A stretch of 45,321 nucleotides of DNA from Candidatus Anammoximicrobium sp. Lineage in GTDB: Bacteria; Planctomycetota; Planctomycetia; Pirellulales; Pirellulaceae. The stretch lies in the NCBI GenBank assembly GCA_012515235.1, contig JAAYYU010000185.1, forward strand, positions 1-45,321, written 5' to 3'. Position 1 is the first letter of the stretch. Every line of letters starts with the position of its first letter. The position numbers were made by a program, and so were the translations under genes. This document shows, piece after piece, positions 33,776-42,535 of this stretch. Below the pieces are notes generated by a model. It was not told where the DNA came from, made no database searches, and worked only from the letters and a program-made list of their open reading frames with translations.

Positions 33776-35380
33776 TCAGGCTGCCTTGAACCCATTCACG
33801 ACGCCGGTCGTGCGGCGGCGGCCCCAGCCTTCGCCCAACACGGCCAGCGCCACGCGATCTTCCAGGTTCGGACGGAAGACCGTCAGCAAGGTCAGCGGCA
33901 GATACCAGGCCATGTACAGCCCCCCGCCGTAGCCGTGCCAGAATTGCGTGGCCACCATCACGGCCGCCGAGCAGCTGAGCAGGGTGCCGAGGTTCTTCTG
34001 AGGAGGCCAGATCGCCAGCGTCCAACTGAGCGCAAAGAAAGCGGCCAACACCGGAATGCGGTACACCGGATTCCAGCCCAGCCCCCAGATGCCCTGCAAG
34101 CCTTCCATCTGCGGCGGCCAAAGCCCAAACATCTGCTGCAAATTCTGCCAGTAGGACGCATGCGGAATGAACGCTAGGGCGACGGCCATGCCCAGCAAAG
34201 TGGCCGCCACGCCAATGGCAAACCGCATCAGCCCGCGCCGCCAGTAGAAACTGACCCACAAGGGCAGGAGAAACAGCGGATAGTAAATCAGGCCCGTGGC
34301 CAGGCCGAGCAGCATCCCGGAGGTCAACGGCCGACGATAGCACTGGATCGCCCAGACCAACAAAGCCGCCGGGATCACGTGGTCGATGTAGCCCGTCATC
34401 TGAGCCGTGTAGGGCAGCATCAAGTACAAAGTGGCCACTCCCGCCCCCGTCTTCGTGTTGCCGAAGTGCCAGTAGCCAATCGCCATGATGCCCAGCACGA
34501 CGGCCAGATGGCACAGCACGGTGATCACCTTGGCGGCAAGGGCGTAGGCTCGCCATTGAGAACGGACCGTCACCCCGTCCCCGACCAGCGACATGGTGGG
34601 AATGCTGGGCACGAGGTTCAGCAGCGCGTAGCCCGGCCCGCGGCGCCAGACCTCCTGAGTGCCGCGGTCTCGGTCGTCCGGCCCCGCCGCGCGCTCCCAC
34701 GTCGGCGGCTTCTCCTCCGCCTCGGCCTGGAACCTCTGGCTGGTCCAAACGTTGGCCATCAAAAAGACAAACAGCGAGACGCCGATGAAAACCAAACCGC
34801 CGGTCGTCAGATTCGGTTCCAGCAACGGCCGGCGAACCATCGTGGGATCCAGCAGCAGACGCACCAGCCACACCCCGCCAATCGCGTACAGCCACAGGAA
34901 GCCCAAGCGTTCGATGCGGACGCTCTTCAAGAGATTCTCGGAGGCCGGCGACGATTCCGCCGGCTGTGGCGCCTGGCGGGCCTCTTCCTGACCGATCACG
35001 GGCGACGCGGCAGCCCGCTCCGTCAATCCCGACGGCGATTCTTCCGGCATCGCGCCCTGGGAACTCGGCGGCGTTCCGGCAAGGGTTGCCGGTGCTTCGG
35101 ACTCGGCCCCCGCGGGGTCGGACCCCGTCGTCAGCTCTTCCGAGGCCGCCGCCATACGTTCCGCCTCCAACGCCGCCAGACGGGCGGCACTGACCCGCGT
35201 CTCGCTGCCGTATTGGGCGATCAGCAGCCCTGGGGCTAAGAGAATCAGCAAGACCAGATCCAGGTTACGCACACTCCAAAATCGGCCGAACTTGAAGTAC
35301 AGGCCGATCATCAGCAGCGACGAGAGGTAAACCCAGGTTGTGGGGTTGACCCTCTGGTAGTAAAAGAGGATTTCGCTCAT
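33776..35380 (-). CDS. Polytopic membrane protein, possible GT-C-type glycosyltransferase
   Basis: This 534-residue protein has two N-terminal hydrophobic segments (VYLSSLLMIGLYF and LDLVLLILLAPGLLIAQYG), then an Ala/Ser/Pro/Glu-rich soluble stretch of about 90 residues (57-145). About nine further membrane segments run to the C-terminus. Segments such as PYTAQMTGYIDHVIPAALLVW and WHGYGGGLYMAWYLPL resemble polyprenol-phosphate-dependent GT-C enzymes (GT87-like), but no catalytic motif can be assigned with certainty. The start at 35380 (MSEILFYYQRVNPTTW) is preferred over an in-frame ATG at 35662, which would give a non-conserved extension. The gene is convergent with the secretin and divergent from the TPR/SEC-C gene. 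Confidence 0.7.
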   Translation of the reverse strand: MSEILFYYQRVNPTTWVYLSSLLMIGLYFKFGRFWSVRNLDLVLLILLAPGLLIAQYGSETRVSAARLAALEAERMAAASEELTTGSDPAGAESEAPATLAGTPPSSQGAMPEESPSGLTERAAASPVIGQEEARQAPQPAESSPASENLLKSVRIERLGFLWLYAIGGVWLVRLLLDPTMVRRPLLEPNLTTGGLVFIGVSLFVFLMANVWTSQRFQAEAEEKPPTWERAAGPDDRDRGTQEVWRRGPGYALLNLVPSIPTMSLVGDGVTVRSQWRAYALAAKVITVLCHLAVVLGIMAIGYWHFGNTKTGAGVATLYLMLPYTAQMTGYIDHVIPAALLVWAIQCYRRPLTSGMLLGLATGLIYYPLFLLPLWVSFYWRRGLMRFAIGVAATLLGMAVALAFIPHASYWQNLQQMFGLWPPQMEGLQGIWGLGWNPVYRIPVLAAFFALSWTLAIWPPQKNLGTLLSCSAAVMVATQFWHGYGGGLYMAWYLPLTLLTVFRPNLEDRVALAVLGEGWGRRRTTGVVNGFKAA

Positions 35381-35693
35381 CCGCCGACTGCGCGAACCGT
35401 GGAATGGGGACCGTGATGGCGTACTGACAACCTTCCAGAATACGCCAGCATATCCAAATTGCAAGCACCCTTGCAGGCGGGCGGCACTTGGGCAGGATTT
35501 GTAAGCCGTTGCAGCGAAGTCTCTTACAGACGGGCCGGCCCTTACAACGGCCGCGTGCCACCGCTCGCCTAGGCCGAAAGAATCTGATAAACTGCGCGAC
35601 CTTTGACCGGCCGCCGTTGGTTGCGTCGCGACGCCGCTCCTCCGCGCCGGCTTGAAAACCACTGAACACCGAAGCGGAAAGCGAGGCCGAACG
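35381..35693. other. Divergent intergenic region
   Basis: The 313 bp between two divergent genes must hold both promoters. No convincing sigma-70 consensus, strong hairpin, RNA gene or repeat was recognised. Confidence 0.5.
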
Positions 35694-37829
35694 ATGGCTT
35701 TGGACGTCTACCAATCCTGCCTGGGCGGGATGCCCAAGAAGATCAAGCACTGTCCCTGTGCGAAAGACCTGTTGGCGGATCTGAACAAGATCGTCGATGC
35801 ACTCCGGGGCGGTCAGCGGGCGGGAGCCTTGAGCCTGCTGAACCGCCAATTGGAATTGAAGGGCAGCCGAGCATGCCTGCTGACGCTCAAAGGGACGGCT
35901 CAACTGCAGATGCAGGATTTCGAGGGCGTCACCAAGACGGCCGAGGAATTCCTGCAGGCCCACCCGGACAACCCGGTCGCCTGCGGGTTGTCCGCGTTCG
36001 CGGCCGCCGCACACGCCGATCGCGACGTGGCCGTCGCCCGCCTGCAGCAGGCCCTGGCGGAATCTTCGTCGGAGATTCACGAAATCGTCTACGAAGCGAT
36101 CGGCGCCGTCGCTCAACTCCTGGTTCAGACGGGCGATCTGATGGCCGCGCGGGCGCACTTGGGCCTTTTGGTCGACATGGGATCGGAAGACGATTCCGGA
36201 CCGCGCGAGATGCTCATGCGACTGGACGGCACGCGCGAAGTCCCGCTGTTGCTCAAGCAGGATTGGGAGCTGAGCCCGGCCCCGCCCGACGCCCTCTGGC
36301 GGGACGCCTGCCAGACGGCTTTGGATTCGGCCCAGCGCGGGGCGTGGTCCGAGGCGCTGCAGCGGTTTCAAGCGCTGGCCGAGGAACTGCCCAACGAGCC
36401 GACCGTGTGGCGGAACATCGCCATCCTGGCCGGCTACCTCGCCCAGTCGGCCGTGGCCGCCGACGCCTGGCACCGCTACGCGGCGCAGGCCGGCGTGGAC
36501 CTGGACGACGCCGTCGAAGCCGAAGCGCTGGCCCAACTGCTTTCGATCGCCGAACACCCGTCGCTTCCGGAAATCAGCCAGACCTACGCCGTGCTGGACA
36601 CCGAGCGGGTGATGGAACGGCTGCTGTCGGAGAAGCACGTCGACCGGATCCCCGGCGACCTGGCCTCGATGGGCAGCGACGAATCGCCGCCGCCCAAGGC
36701 CGCTTTCTGGCTGCTGGACCGGGCGCTGCCGCGCAGCGGCGAAGGCCTGACGTTCGACCAGGTGCCCGCCGTTCTGGGTGAAATGTACCTGTTTGGCCGC
36801 GAGACCGACCGCGAGGCCCGGCTGGAATTCGTCACCACCAAGACGCCGGACCTCGAAGCCAAGATGGAACGCGTGCGCCAGTTGCTGGCAGAATTCGGCG
36901 GCGAACTGCGGCAGGAAGAGGAAGTCGGCGAAGTGCCCGTCTCGTCCGCCGCGCTGTCCTGGCGGTGGCGCGTCCCCAACGACGTGACGCCCGCGCAACG
37001 CAGTACGCTGATCCAGGACAAACGGCGCGACGTCAATCTGAACGTGTGGCCGGATACGCCGCTGCCCGAATTGGACGGAAAACGACCCGCCGAAGTCGCG
37101 GCCGATCCGCTGTACCGCGTCCGCATCCTGGCCGCGATTCTGCTGCTGGAGTTGAACGCCGAACAGGACAATATCGACTTCGACTTCAACGAACTCCGCG
37201 CCAAGTTGGGATTGCCGCTGCGGGAGGATCTCGATCCGGCCATCCTGGAATCCCGCCGCGTGACGCTGCCGTGCGTCCACTTGCTGCCCGCCGAAAAGCT
37301 GAGCGACGATCAATTGACCAGCGTGTACATGCTGGCAATGCTGTATCACGCGCCCCGCGCAGTGAGGCGGATCGGCGCCGAGATCCTCCGCCGGCCCAGT
37401 TTGAAGGACAAACTGAACCAGGCCGAGATCTGCCACTCCCTGTGCGCCTTTGCCCGTACCAGCGACGATGCCGTGGAGTGGATCCAGCGCGCTCAACAGG
37501 CAGCGGTCCAAGCCAAACAATCGCCCGCCCGATTCCTGCTCCAGGAACTCGAACTGCGCCGCGCGCGCAACGAGCCTCAAGAGTGTCCGCCGATCTTCGC
37601 GCGGCTGCAGACCCAGCACATCCGCGAGCCCGGCGTGGCCCAAGCGTTGTACGCCTGGCTCAGGCAGGTGGGGGCAATTGCGCCGGACGGCAAGCCGGCG
37701 ATGCCTGCGGCTTCGGCGGATGCGCCCGCCGCCGCGCCGGCCGACGCGGGAATCTGGACGCCCGACCAGCCGGCCGCGCCGGCCGCAGGACAAACCAAAT
37801 CCGGGATTTGGCTTCCCGGCATGGACTAG
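35694..37829 (+). CDS. Large TPR-like protein with an N-terminal SEC-C-like motif
   Basis: This 711-residue protein has an N-terminus (YQSCLGGMPKKIKHCPCAKDLL) that follows the SEC-C pattern C-x-G-G-x-x-K-K-x-K-x-C, a small zinc-binding unit also seen at the end of SecA. It is followed by helical repeats (LRGGQRAGALSLLNRQLEL, TLKGTAQLQMQDFEGVTKTA, AVARLQQALAESSSEI), consistent with TPR-type packing. The rest is helical and polar without a recognised catalytic domain. The C-terminus is Ala/Pro-rich and ends IWLPGMD. It appears to be a planctomycete-type protein of unknown function. The start at 35694 is chosen because the conserved motif begins there. The ribD gene follows 62 bp downstream. Confidence 0.75.
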   Translation: MALDVYQSCLGGMPKKIKHCPCAKDLLADLNKIVDALRGGQRAGALSLLNRQLELKGSRACLLTLKGTAQLQMQDFEGVTKTAEEFLQAHPDNPVACGLSAFAAAAHADRDVAVARLQQALAESSSEIHEIVYEAIGAVAQLLVQTGDLMAARAHLGLLVDMGSEDDSGPREMLMRLDGTREVPLLLKQDWELSPAPPDALWRDACQTALDSAQRGAWSEALQRFQALAEELPNEPTVWRNIAILAGYLAQSAVAADAWHRYAAQAGVDLDDAVEAEALAQLLSIAEHPSLPEISQTYAVLDTERVMERLLSEKHVDRIPGDLASMGSDESPPPKAAFWLLDRALPRSGEGLTFDQVPAVLGEMYLFGRETDREARLEFVTTKTPDLEAKMERVRQLLAEFGGELRQEEEVGEVPVSSAALSWRWRVPNDVTPAQRSTLIQDKRRDVNLNVWPDTPLPELDGKRPAEVAADPLYRVRILAAILLLELNAEQDNIDFDFNELRAKLGLPLREDLDPAILESRRVTLPCVHLLPAEKLSDDQLTSVYMLAMLYHAPRAVRRIGAEILRRPSLKDKLNQAEICHSLCAFARTSDDAVEWIQRAQQAAVQAKQSPARFLLQELELRRARNEPQECPPIFARLQTQHIREPGVAQALYAWLRQVGAIAPDGKPAMPAASADAPAAAPADAGIWTPDQPAAPAAGQTKSGIWLPGMD

Positions 37830-37891
37830 AGGACCTTTCGCGAAACCGCACTGAGACGTCTGCAGGTGCCAACCTCCGTCCGGACGCCGCC

Positions 37892-39151
37892 ATGTCCGTC
37901 ATCGATTGGGATCGCTGCTGTATGGCCCGCGCCCTGGAGCTGGCGCTCCGCGGCCAGGGCGCCGTGGAGCCGAATCCGCTGGTCGGCTGCGCGATCGCGC
38001 AGGGCAAGCAGATTGTCGGCGAAGGCTGGCATACGCGGTTCGGCGGTCCCCATGCCGAAATCGAAGCCCTCGCCGCCGCGGGCTCCGCGGCCACCGGAGC
38101 AACGCTGTTCGTGACGCTGGAGCCGTGCTGCCATCACGGCAAGACGCCGCCTTGCTCCCAGGCGCTGATCCGAGCCGGCGTGCGCCGGGTCGTCGTGGCG
38201 CTCCAGGACCCGTTTCCCCAGGTGGCCGGACACGGAATCGCGGAACTGCGACAAGCCGGCATCCGGGTGGAAGTGGGACTGCTGGAACAGGAAGCAAGGC
38301 AACTGAACGCCCCCTACCTGAAACTGATCCGCCGCGGACGGCCCTGGATCCTGGCCAAGTGGGCCATGACCCTGGACGGCAAACTGGCGACGCGGACCGG
38401 CAGCAGCCAATGGATCTCCGGCGAAGCCTCGCGGGCCCGCGTCCACCAGCTGCGCGGCCGCGTGGACGCGATTCTGGTCGGACGCCGGACGGCCGAACTG
38501 GACGACCCGCTGCTGACGGCCCGGCCGCCCGGACCACGCGTCGCTACGCGGATCGTCGTGGACAGCCAGGCTCGCCTCGCCTCGCACAGCCGACTCGTGC
38601 AAACCGCCCGCGACGTTCCTGTGCTCCTCGCCGTCGGGCCGGAGGCGAGCGCCGCGGATTGCCGCCGCTTGGCGGACGCCGGCTGTGAAGTCTGGACCGG
38701 CGCGGCCCGCGATGCCCACGAGCGTCTGCTGCAACTGCTGGACGAACTGGGCCGGCGGCGGATGACGAACGTCCTGGTCGAAGGCGGCGGCCGCCTGCTG
38801 GGCAGCCTGTTCGACGCCGGCCAGATCGACGAAGTCCACGCCTTCATCGCCCCTAAGCTCGCCGGCGGCCAGGCGGCAGCCACCGCCGTGGGCGGGCAGG
38901 GCGTGGAACAGATGTCGCAAGCCCGCTGGCTGACGACGCCTACCGTCGAACGCTTGGACGACGACGTGTACGTGTGCGGCCGTCTCCGGCCAGCCGTACA
39001 GCACGAGGGGTCAGGCTTACAGAATTCAATTTTGGCCGAGCAAGGTCGTTCCACATCGCGGGACTCTCTGTCGGCCAAAATTGAATTCTGTAAGCCTGAC
39101 CCCAGAGCACAGACGGTGACTTCACCGACGAAGCAAGAGGAAGAGGGATAA
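37892..39151 (+). CDS. ribD: Bifunctional riboflavin biosynthesis protein RibD, C-terminus replaced by a palindromic repeat
   Basis: This 419-residue protein catalyses the deamination and reduction steps from GTP-derived pyrimidine to 5-amino-6-ribitylaminouracil phosphate. The N-terminal deaminase has PNPLVGCAI, zinc ligands HAE (54-56) and PCCHHGKTPPC (Cys79 and Cys88), and TLEPC. The C-terminal reductase has AKWAMTLDGKLATRTGSSQWISG, ILVGRRTAELDDPLLTAR and NVLVEGGGRLLGSLF. The usual RibD end is reached near DDDVYVCGRLRP (about 370). From residue 372 to 404 the frame reads through the family I hairpin at 39007-39103 before stopping at 39149. The next gene starts 5 bp later, so the repeat sits inside an operon and inside the reading frame. 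Confidence 0.93.
   Translation: MSVIDWDRCCMARALELALRGQGAVEPNPLVGCAIAQGKQIVGEGWHTRFGGPHAEIEALAAAGSAATGATLFVTLEPCCHHGKTPPCSQALIRAGVRRVVVALQDPFPQVAGHGIAELRQAGIRVEVGLLEQEARQLNAPYLKLIRRGRPWILAKWAMTLDGKLATRTGSSQWISGEASRARVHQLRGRVDAILVGRRTAELDDPLLTARPPGPRVATRIVVDSQARLASHSRLVQTARDVPVLLAVGPEASAADCRRLADAGCEVWTGAARDAHERLLQLLDELGRRRMTNVLVEGGGRLLGSLFDAGQIDEVHAFIAPKLAGGQAAATAVGGQGVEQMSQARWLTTPTVERLDDDVYVCGRLRPAVQHEGSGLQNSILAEQGRSTSRDSLSAKIEFCKPDPRAQTVTSPTKQEEEG
39007..39103. repeat. Long-hairpin palindromic element, family I, copy 2, within ribD
   Basis: Arms 39007-39039 and 39071-39103 are perfect 33-bp inverted repeats around a 31-bp centre. The outer GGGGTCAGGC and GAATTC-containing parts match copy 1 (1319-1418). 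The inner ends differ between copies (GGCCGA here, CGCGG there), and both arms carry the same change, so pairing is kept. The element forms the codons for the last part of RibD. Confidence 0.9.
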
Positions 39152-39156
39152 CGCCC

Positions 39157-39627
39157 ATGTCGGCCTTCTGGTGGACGACCGCCAGCGTGACGATCGTTGT
39201 CGTTTCCTTGGCGACCCTGTTGGTGCTGCGCTCGCGCCGCGGACGCTCCGCGTATCAACTGGAACGGGCACGACAGCTGTTCCACCTGCGGCGCGAGGTG
39301 CTGGAACTGCAATTCCTGCAGTCTGCGTCGCGCCTCGGCAAGCCGCGCGGCTTGGCCTGGGAGGACTGCCACTTCGAGGACGAAGCCGCCTTTGCCACCG
39401 ACCCGGCCACGGGGCAACTGCGGGCCTTCGTCAGCGTCGCCGTCCGCTTCCAAGTCGCCGAAGGCGGCGGCCTGGAGGACGCCCCCAACCTGGACACCCC
39501 CCGCGCCGCCACCGCCGTGTTCCTGTTCGACGGCCGCCAATGGACGACCCAAGGCCGGACGGTCTTCAACCTCAACCCGCTGGAAACCATCGAGCGGTTC
39601 CAGCACGGTTTGGAAGGTGTCGACTGA
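39157..39627 (+). CDS. Small membrane-anchored protein of unknown function
   Basis: This 156-residue protein has one N-terminal membrane segment (TTASVTIVVVSLATLLVL) followed by a basic stop-transfer stretch (RSRRGR), a helical segment (RARQLFHLRREVLELQFLQSA) and a compact domain. That domain (about 70-156) reads ..WEDCHFEDEAAFATDP..FVSVAVRFQVAEGGG..AAVFLFDGRQWTTQGRTVFNLNPLETIERF. It is not recognised as a named family. The start lies 5 bp after the ribD stop behind AGAGGAAGAGGG at 39136-39147, so it is probably translated from the ribD transcript. It ends 199 bp before the CHAT-STAND gene. Confidence 0.75.
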   Translation: MSAFWWTTASVTIVVVSLATLLVLRSRRGRSAYQLERARQLFHLRREVLELQFLQSASRLGKPRGLAWEDCHFEDEAAFATDPATGQLRAFVSVAVRFQVAEGGGLEDAPNLDTPRAATAVFLFDGRQWTTQGRTVFNLNPLETIERFQHGLEGVD

Positions 39628-39826
39628 CGGGACCAGCCCGCCCCTCCCGGCTTTGAAGTTGCGCACCCGTCAGCGCCATCCGTTCACGACCGCTGGTTGT
39701 CAAGCCTTCCCGCTGCCGCCGGAATGCCCCCCTGCATCCTCCTTGGCGGACGTTCGCCCTCTTCAAAGCCAGCTTGTTCCCGCTGCTCCCGCCGGTCATA
39801 CTGACACCCGCAGGAGGGTATCCGGT

Positions 39827-42535
39827 ATGGCTCCGATTCTGGAATTGACGTTCAGCGACGTGGCGGGCGATCCGTGGGAAGGCCGGGGGACGGTCCGGTT
39901 TCAAGGGGAAACGTCCGATGCGTTCCCGGTGCGCGAGGGCTTGACCACACGGCAGCGCGGCAACCTGCGGTGGTACATCGAAGATTTCATGTACTACCCG
40001 GAAGCCGGGGATGCGGTCAAAGCGGCCCAGATCGAACAGGACCTGGCCGCCTACGGCCGGGCCTTGTGGGACGGCTTGACCAACCCGGTGGCCCAGGCGT
40101 GGCTGGGTGCGGTCCGGGCGGCGGGCACCGGTCGGCTGGACCTGCGGGCCGCCACCCGCGCCGATGAAGTCGCCTTTCGCTCGCCCTGGGAACTGCTCCG
40201 CGCCGCCGTGCGCGCCGCGGGCGACGGACAACTGCTGCACCAGTTGGGCGTGACGGTGGTCCGCCGAGTACACGCCGAAATGCCGCGGCTGGAAACGCCC
40301 GCCACGGCGGACGGCCTGCGCGTGCTGGCGGTCGTCTGCCGGCCGTCCGACACGGGGTTTCTGGACCCGCGGTTCACGCCCGAAGCCATCCTGACGGCGC
40401 TCGAAGCGCGGCCCGAGGTGTCGGTCGAGTTCTGCCGGCCGGGGACGCTGGCGGCGCTGGTCGACGCGCTGGAGTGCGCCCGCAACGACGGCCGGCCGTT
40501 CCACGTCGTGCATTTCGACGGCCACGGTACGACGCTGCCGATGGAATTGGGCATCGGGGCGCTGTGCTTCGAGACGGACGACGGCGTGCTGGACCTGGTC
40601 CGCGCGCCGCAGTTCGGCGACCTGATGGCCCGCTTCAACATCCCGCTGGTCGTCCTGGAAGCCTGCCGCACGGCGACCAAATCGTTCGCCCAGGACACGG
40701 TGGCCGGGGCGTTGCTGCGCCAAGGCGTCGCCACGGTGCTGGCCATGGGCCACGCCGTCCACGTGGACATGACCCGCGAACTGATGGCCGGGTTCTACGA
40801 AGGCATCGCCCGCGGCTGGACCCTGGGCGTGGCCCTGCAAGCGGCCCGCAACCGGCTGTACGCCAACATGCACCGCCGCACCCGCATCGCCGCCGACGCG
40901 CCGACCGTGAAACTGCACGATTGGTTCGTCCCCCAACTGTACCAGGGCGGCGACGACCCGCGACTGCTCCAGGAAATCCCCGCCAAATACCCCCGCAAGC
41001 CCCGCTCCACAAGTCCCATCACTCCCCTGTTCGCCGGTTTCCCCCCCGAACCCCGCGCTGGCTTCCAGGGCCGCGGCTATGAACTGCACCGCCTGGAACG
41101 GACGCTGCTGAACCATCGCGTGGTGGTCGTCTACGCGCCGGGCGGGATGGGCAAAACGGCGCTGGCCCGCGAGGCGGGCCGGTGGTGGCTGCGGACCGGC
41201 ATGTTCCCCGACGGCGCGGTGTTCGTATCGCTGGAGGGCAACCCGTCGCCCGAGCGGCTGGTGGGCCTGGTGGGCGAAGCGCTGGAGGGCGTCGAGTTCC
41301 ACCAGCGGAAGAACGCCGCGACGTGGCTCGAACGGCAGTTGACCGAACGGCGGATGCTGATCGTGTGGGACAATTTTGAATCCGTGCTGCCCGCGTTCAA
41401 CGCCGGCCGGCCCATGCCGCCGGAGTTCGCCGATCTGGCCCGCCGCTGGACCCGCGGCGCGTCCCGCGTGCTGATCACCTGCCGCGACGACCAGGTGGGC
41501 TTCGACGCGCGGCCGTTCCCGTTGGGCGAGTTGAGCAAGCCGGAAGGCCTGATGCTGCTGGTCGGCTACCTGGACCGTGTCCAGATCGACCGCCCCCAGC
41601 GCGAACAGCGCGGCTGGACGGCCGCCGTGCTGGAGCCGATCGTCGAGCGGGTGGGCGGTCATCCGCTGGCCCTGGAACTGCTGGCTCCGCAGCTGGCCCA
41701 ACTGGGTCCACAGCGGGTGTTGGACGAGGTGTCGGAGTTGTTACGCCGGCTGCGGCAGGAAGCGCCGGAGGGCCGCAACCAGAGCATGTGGGCGTCGCTG
41801 GACTTTTCGATCCGCCACCTGAGCGACCCGACCCGCGCCGTGCTGCCCGCCGTGGCCCTGCTGGCCGGCGGGTGCCTGGAGAACATGGCGGCGATGGTGG
41901 TCGGCTTGAAAGCCGACGCCTGGCAGCAGGTCCGCAGCGAGCTGGAACGAACCGGCCTGGTGCGGGTCGAGAACGGTTTCTTGCGTCCGCATCCCGTGCT
42001 GGGGGACATGTCGTTTAACCGCGACCCAACGGGGAGCGCGTCCGCATGGCAGTCTCCGGCGGCGACCGCGTCGGCAGATCAAGCTTCGTCCCACGCGCTC
42101 CCCGTTGGGTCGCGGTTAAACGAGGTTGCCCCCGACGTCTTTCATCGCTTCCTCGGCATCGTGCAGGCCTTCGCGGCCGAATTCAACAAGCTGGTGCGGA
42201 CGCCCAACGCGCGGGCGGCGTTGGCGGCGATGGCGGGCACCGAGGTGGTCGTGCGGCGGGCCATCGAGCACGCGGTCCAAGCCGGCCAACTCGAAGCGGC
42301 CGTAGACATGGCCGGCGCGCTGCGGATTTTTCTCGAACTCACCGGCCGCGGCGGCGAAGGCGCCGCGCTGATCACCCGGCTGCACGACCAAGTGGCCGGC
42401 ACCCACGTGGGCGAGTCTCTCCGAGATAAACCTTTGACACCCGCCAAGCCCTGCAAAATGCAGGGTTTCTTTTTTTCTGGACTGGGTGTTGACACCAGAA
42501 GTGACACCGTTAGGATGAAAGGGCATCGAAAGTGA
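39827..42535 (+). CDS. CHAT-protease/NB-ARC STAND protein (NLR-like), 3'-truncated by an integrated element
   Basis: The frame is 902 residues, with AGGAGG at 39812-39817 giving a firm start. The order is an N-terminal unit (1-110), a CHAT caspase-like protease (about 160-370) with HFDGHG (His233) and VVLEAC (Cys280), then an NB-ARC/STAND ATPase. The ATPase has Walker A APGGMGKT (437-444), Walker B MLIVWDNFE (Asp515), LITCRDD and GGHPLALELL. A helical region (620-860) starts what is normally a TPR or other sensor array. Residues 729-766 come from a 31-bp inverted repeat inserted in frame. From about residue 862 the chain reads DNA upstream of an integrase, including a terminator hairpin, so the sensor repeats expected of this class are missing. 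The architecture is that of bacterial NLR-like immune or death effectors. Confidence 0.88.
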   Translation: MAPILELTFSDVAGDPWEGRGTVRFQGETSDAFPVREGLTTRQRGNLRWYIEDFMYYPEAGDAVKAAQIEQDLAAYGRALWDGLTNPVAQAWLGAVRAAGTGRLDLRAATRADEVAFRSPWELLRAAVRAAGDGQLLHQLGVTVVRRVHAEMPRLETPATADGLRVLAVVCRPSDTGFLDPRFTPEAILTALEARPEVSVEFCRPGTLAALVDALECARNDGRPFHVVHFDGHGTTLPMELGIGALCFETDDGVLDLVRAPQFGDLMARFNIPLVVLEACRTATKSFAQDTVAGALLRQGVATVLAMGHAVHVDMTRELMAGFYEGIARGWTLGVALQAARNRLYANMHRRTRIAADAPTVKLHDWFVPQLYQGGDDPRLLQEIPAKYPRKPRSTSPITPLFAGFPPEPRAGFQGRGYELHRLERTLLNHRVVVVYAPGGMGKTALAREAGRWWLRTGMFPDGAVFVSLEGNPSPERLVGLVGEALEGVEFHQRKNAATWLERQLTERRMLIVWDNFESVLPAFNAGRPMPPEFADLARRWTRGASRVLITCRDDQVGFDARPFPLGELSKPEGLMLLVGYLDRVQIDRPQREQRGWTAAVLEPIVERVGGHPLALELLAPQLAQLGPQRVLDEVSELLRRLRQEAPEGRNQSMWASLDFSIRHLSDPTRAVLPAVALLAGGCLENMAAMVVGLKADAWQQVRSELERTGLVRVENGFLRPHPVLGDMSFNRDPTGSASAWQSPAATASADQASSHALPVGSRLNEVAPDVFHRFLGIVQAFAAEFNKLVRTPNARAALAAMAGTEVVVRRAIEHAVQAGQLEAAVDMAGALRIFLELTGRGGEGAALITRLHDQVAGTHVGESLRDKPLTPAKPCKMQGFFFSGLGVDTRSDTVRMKGHRK
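42011..42123. repeat. Perfect 31-bp inverted repeat inside the CHAT-STAND gene, family IV
   Basis: Arms 42011-42041 and 42093-42123 are exact 31-bp inverted repeats separated by 51 bp. The outer end reads TCGTTTAACCGCGACCC and the inner end GGGGAGCGCGT. The element is read through in frame as a Ser/Ala-rich loop. Size and form match the other palindromic elements in the window, but the sequence is a separate family. Confidence 0.9.
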
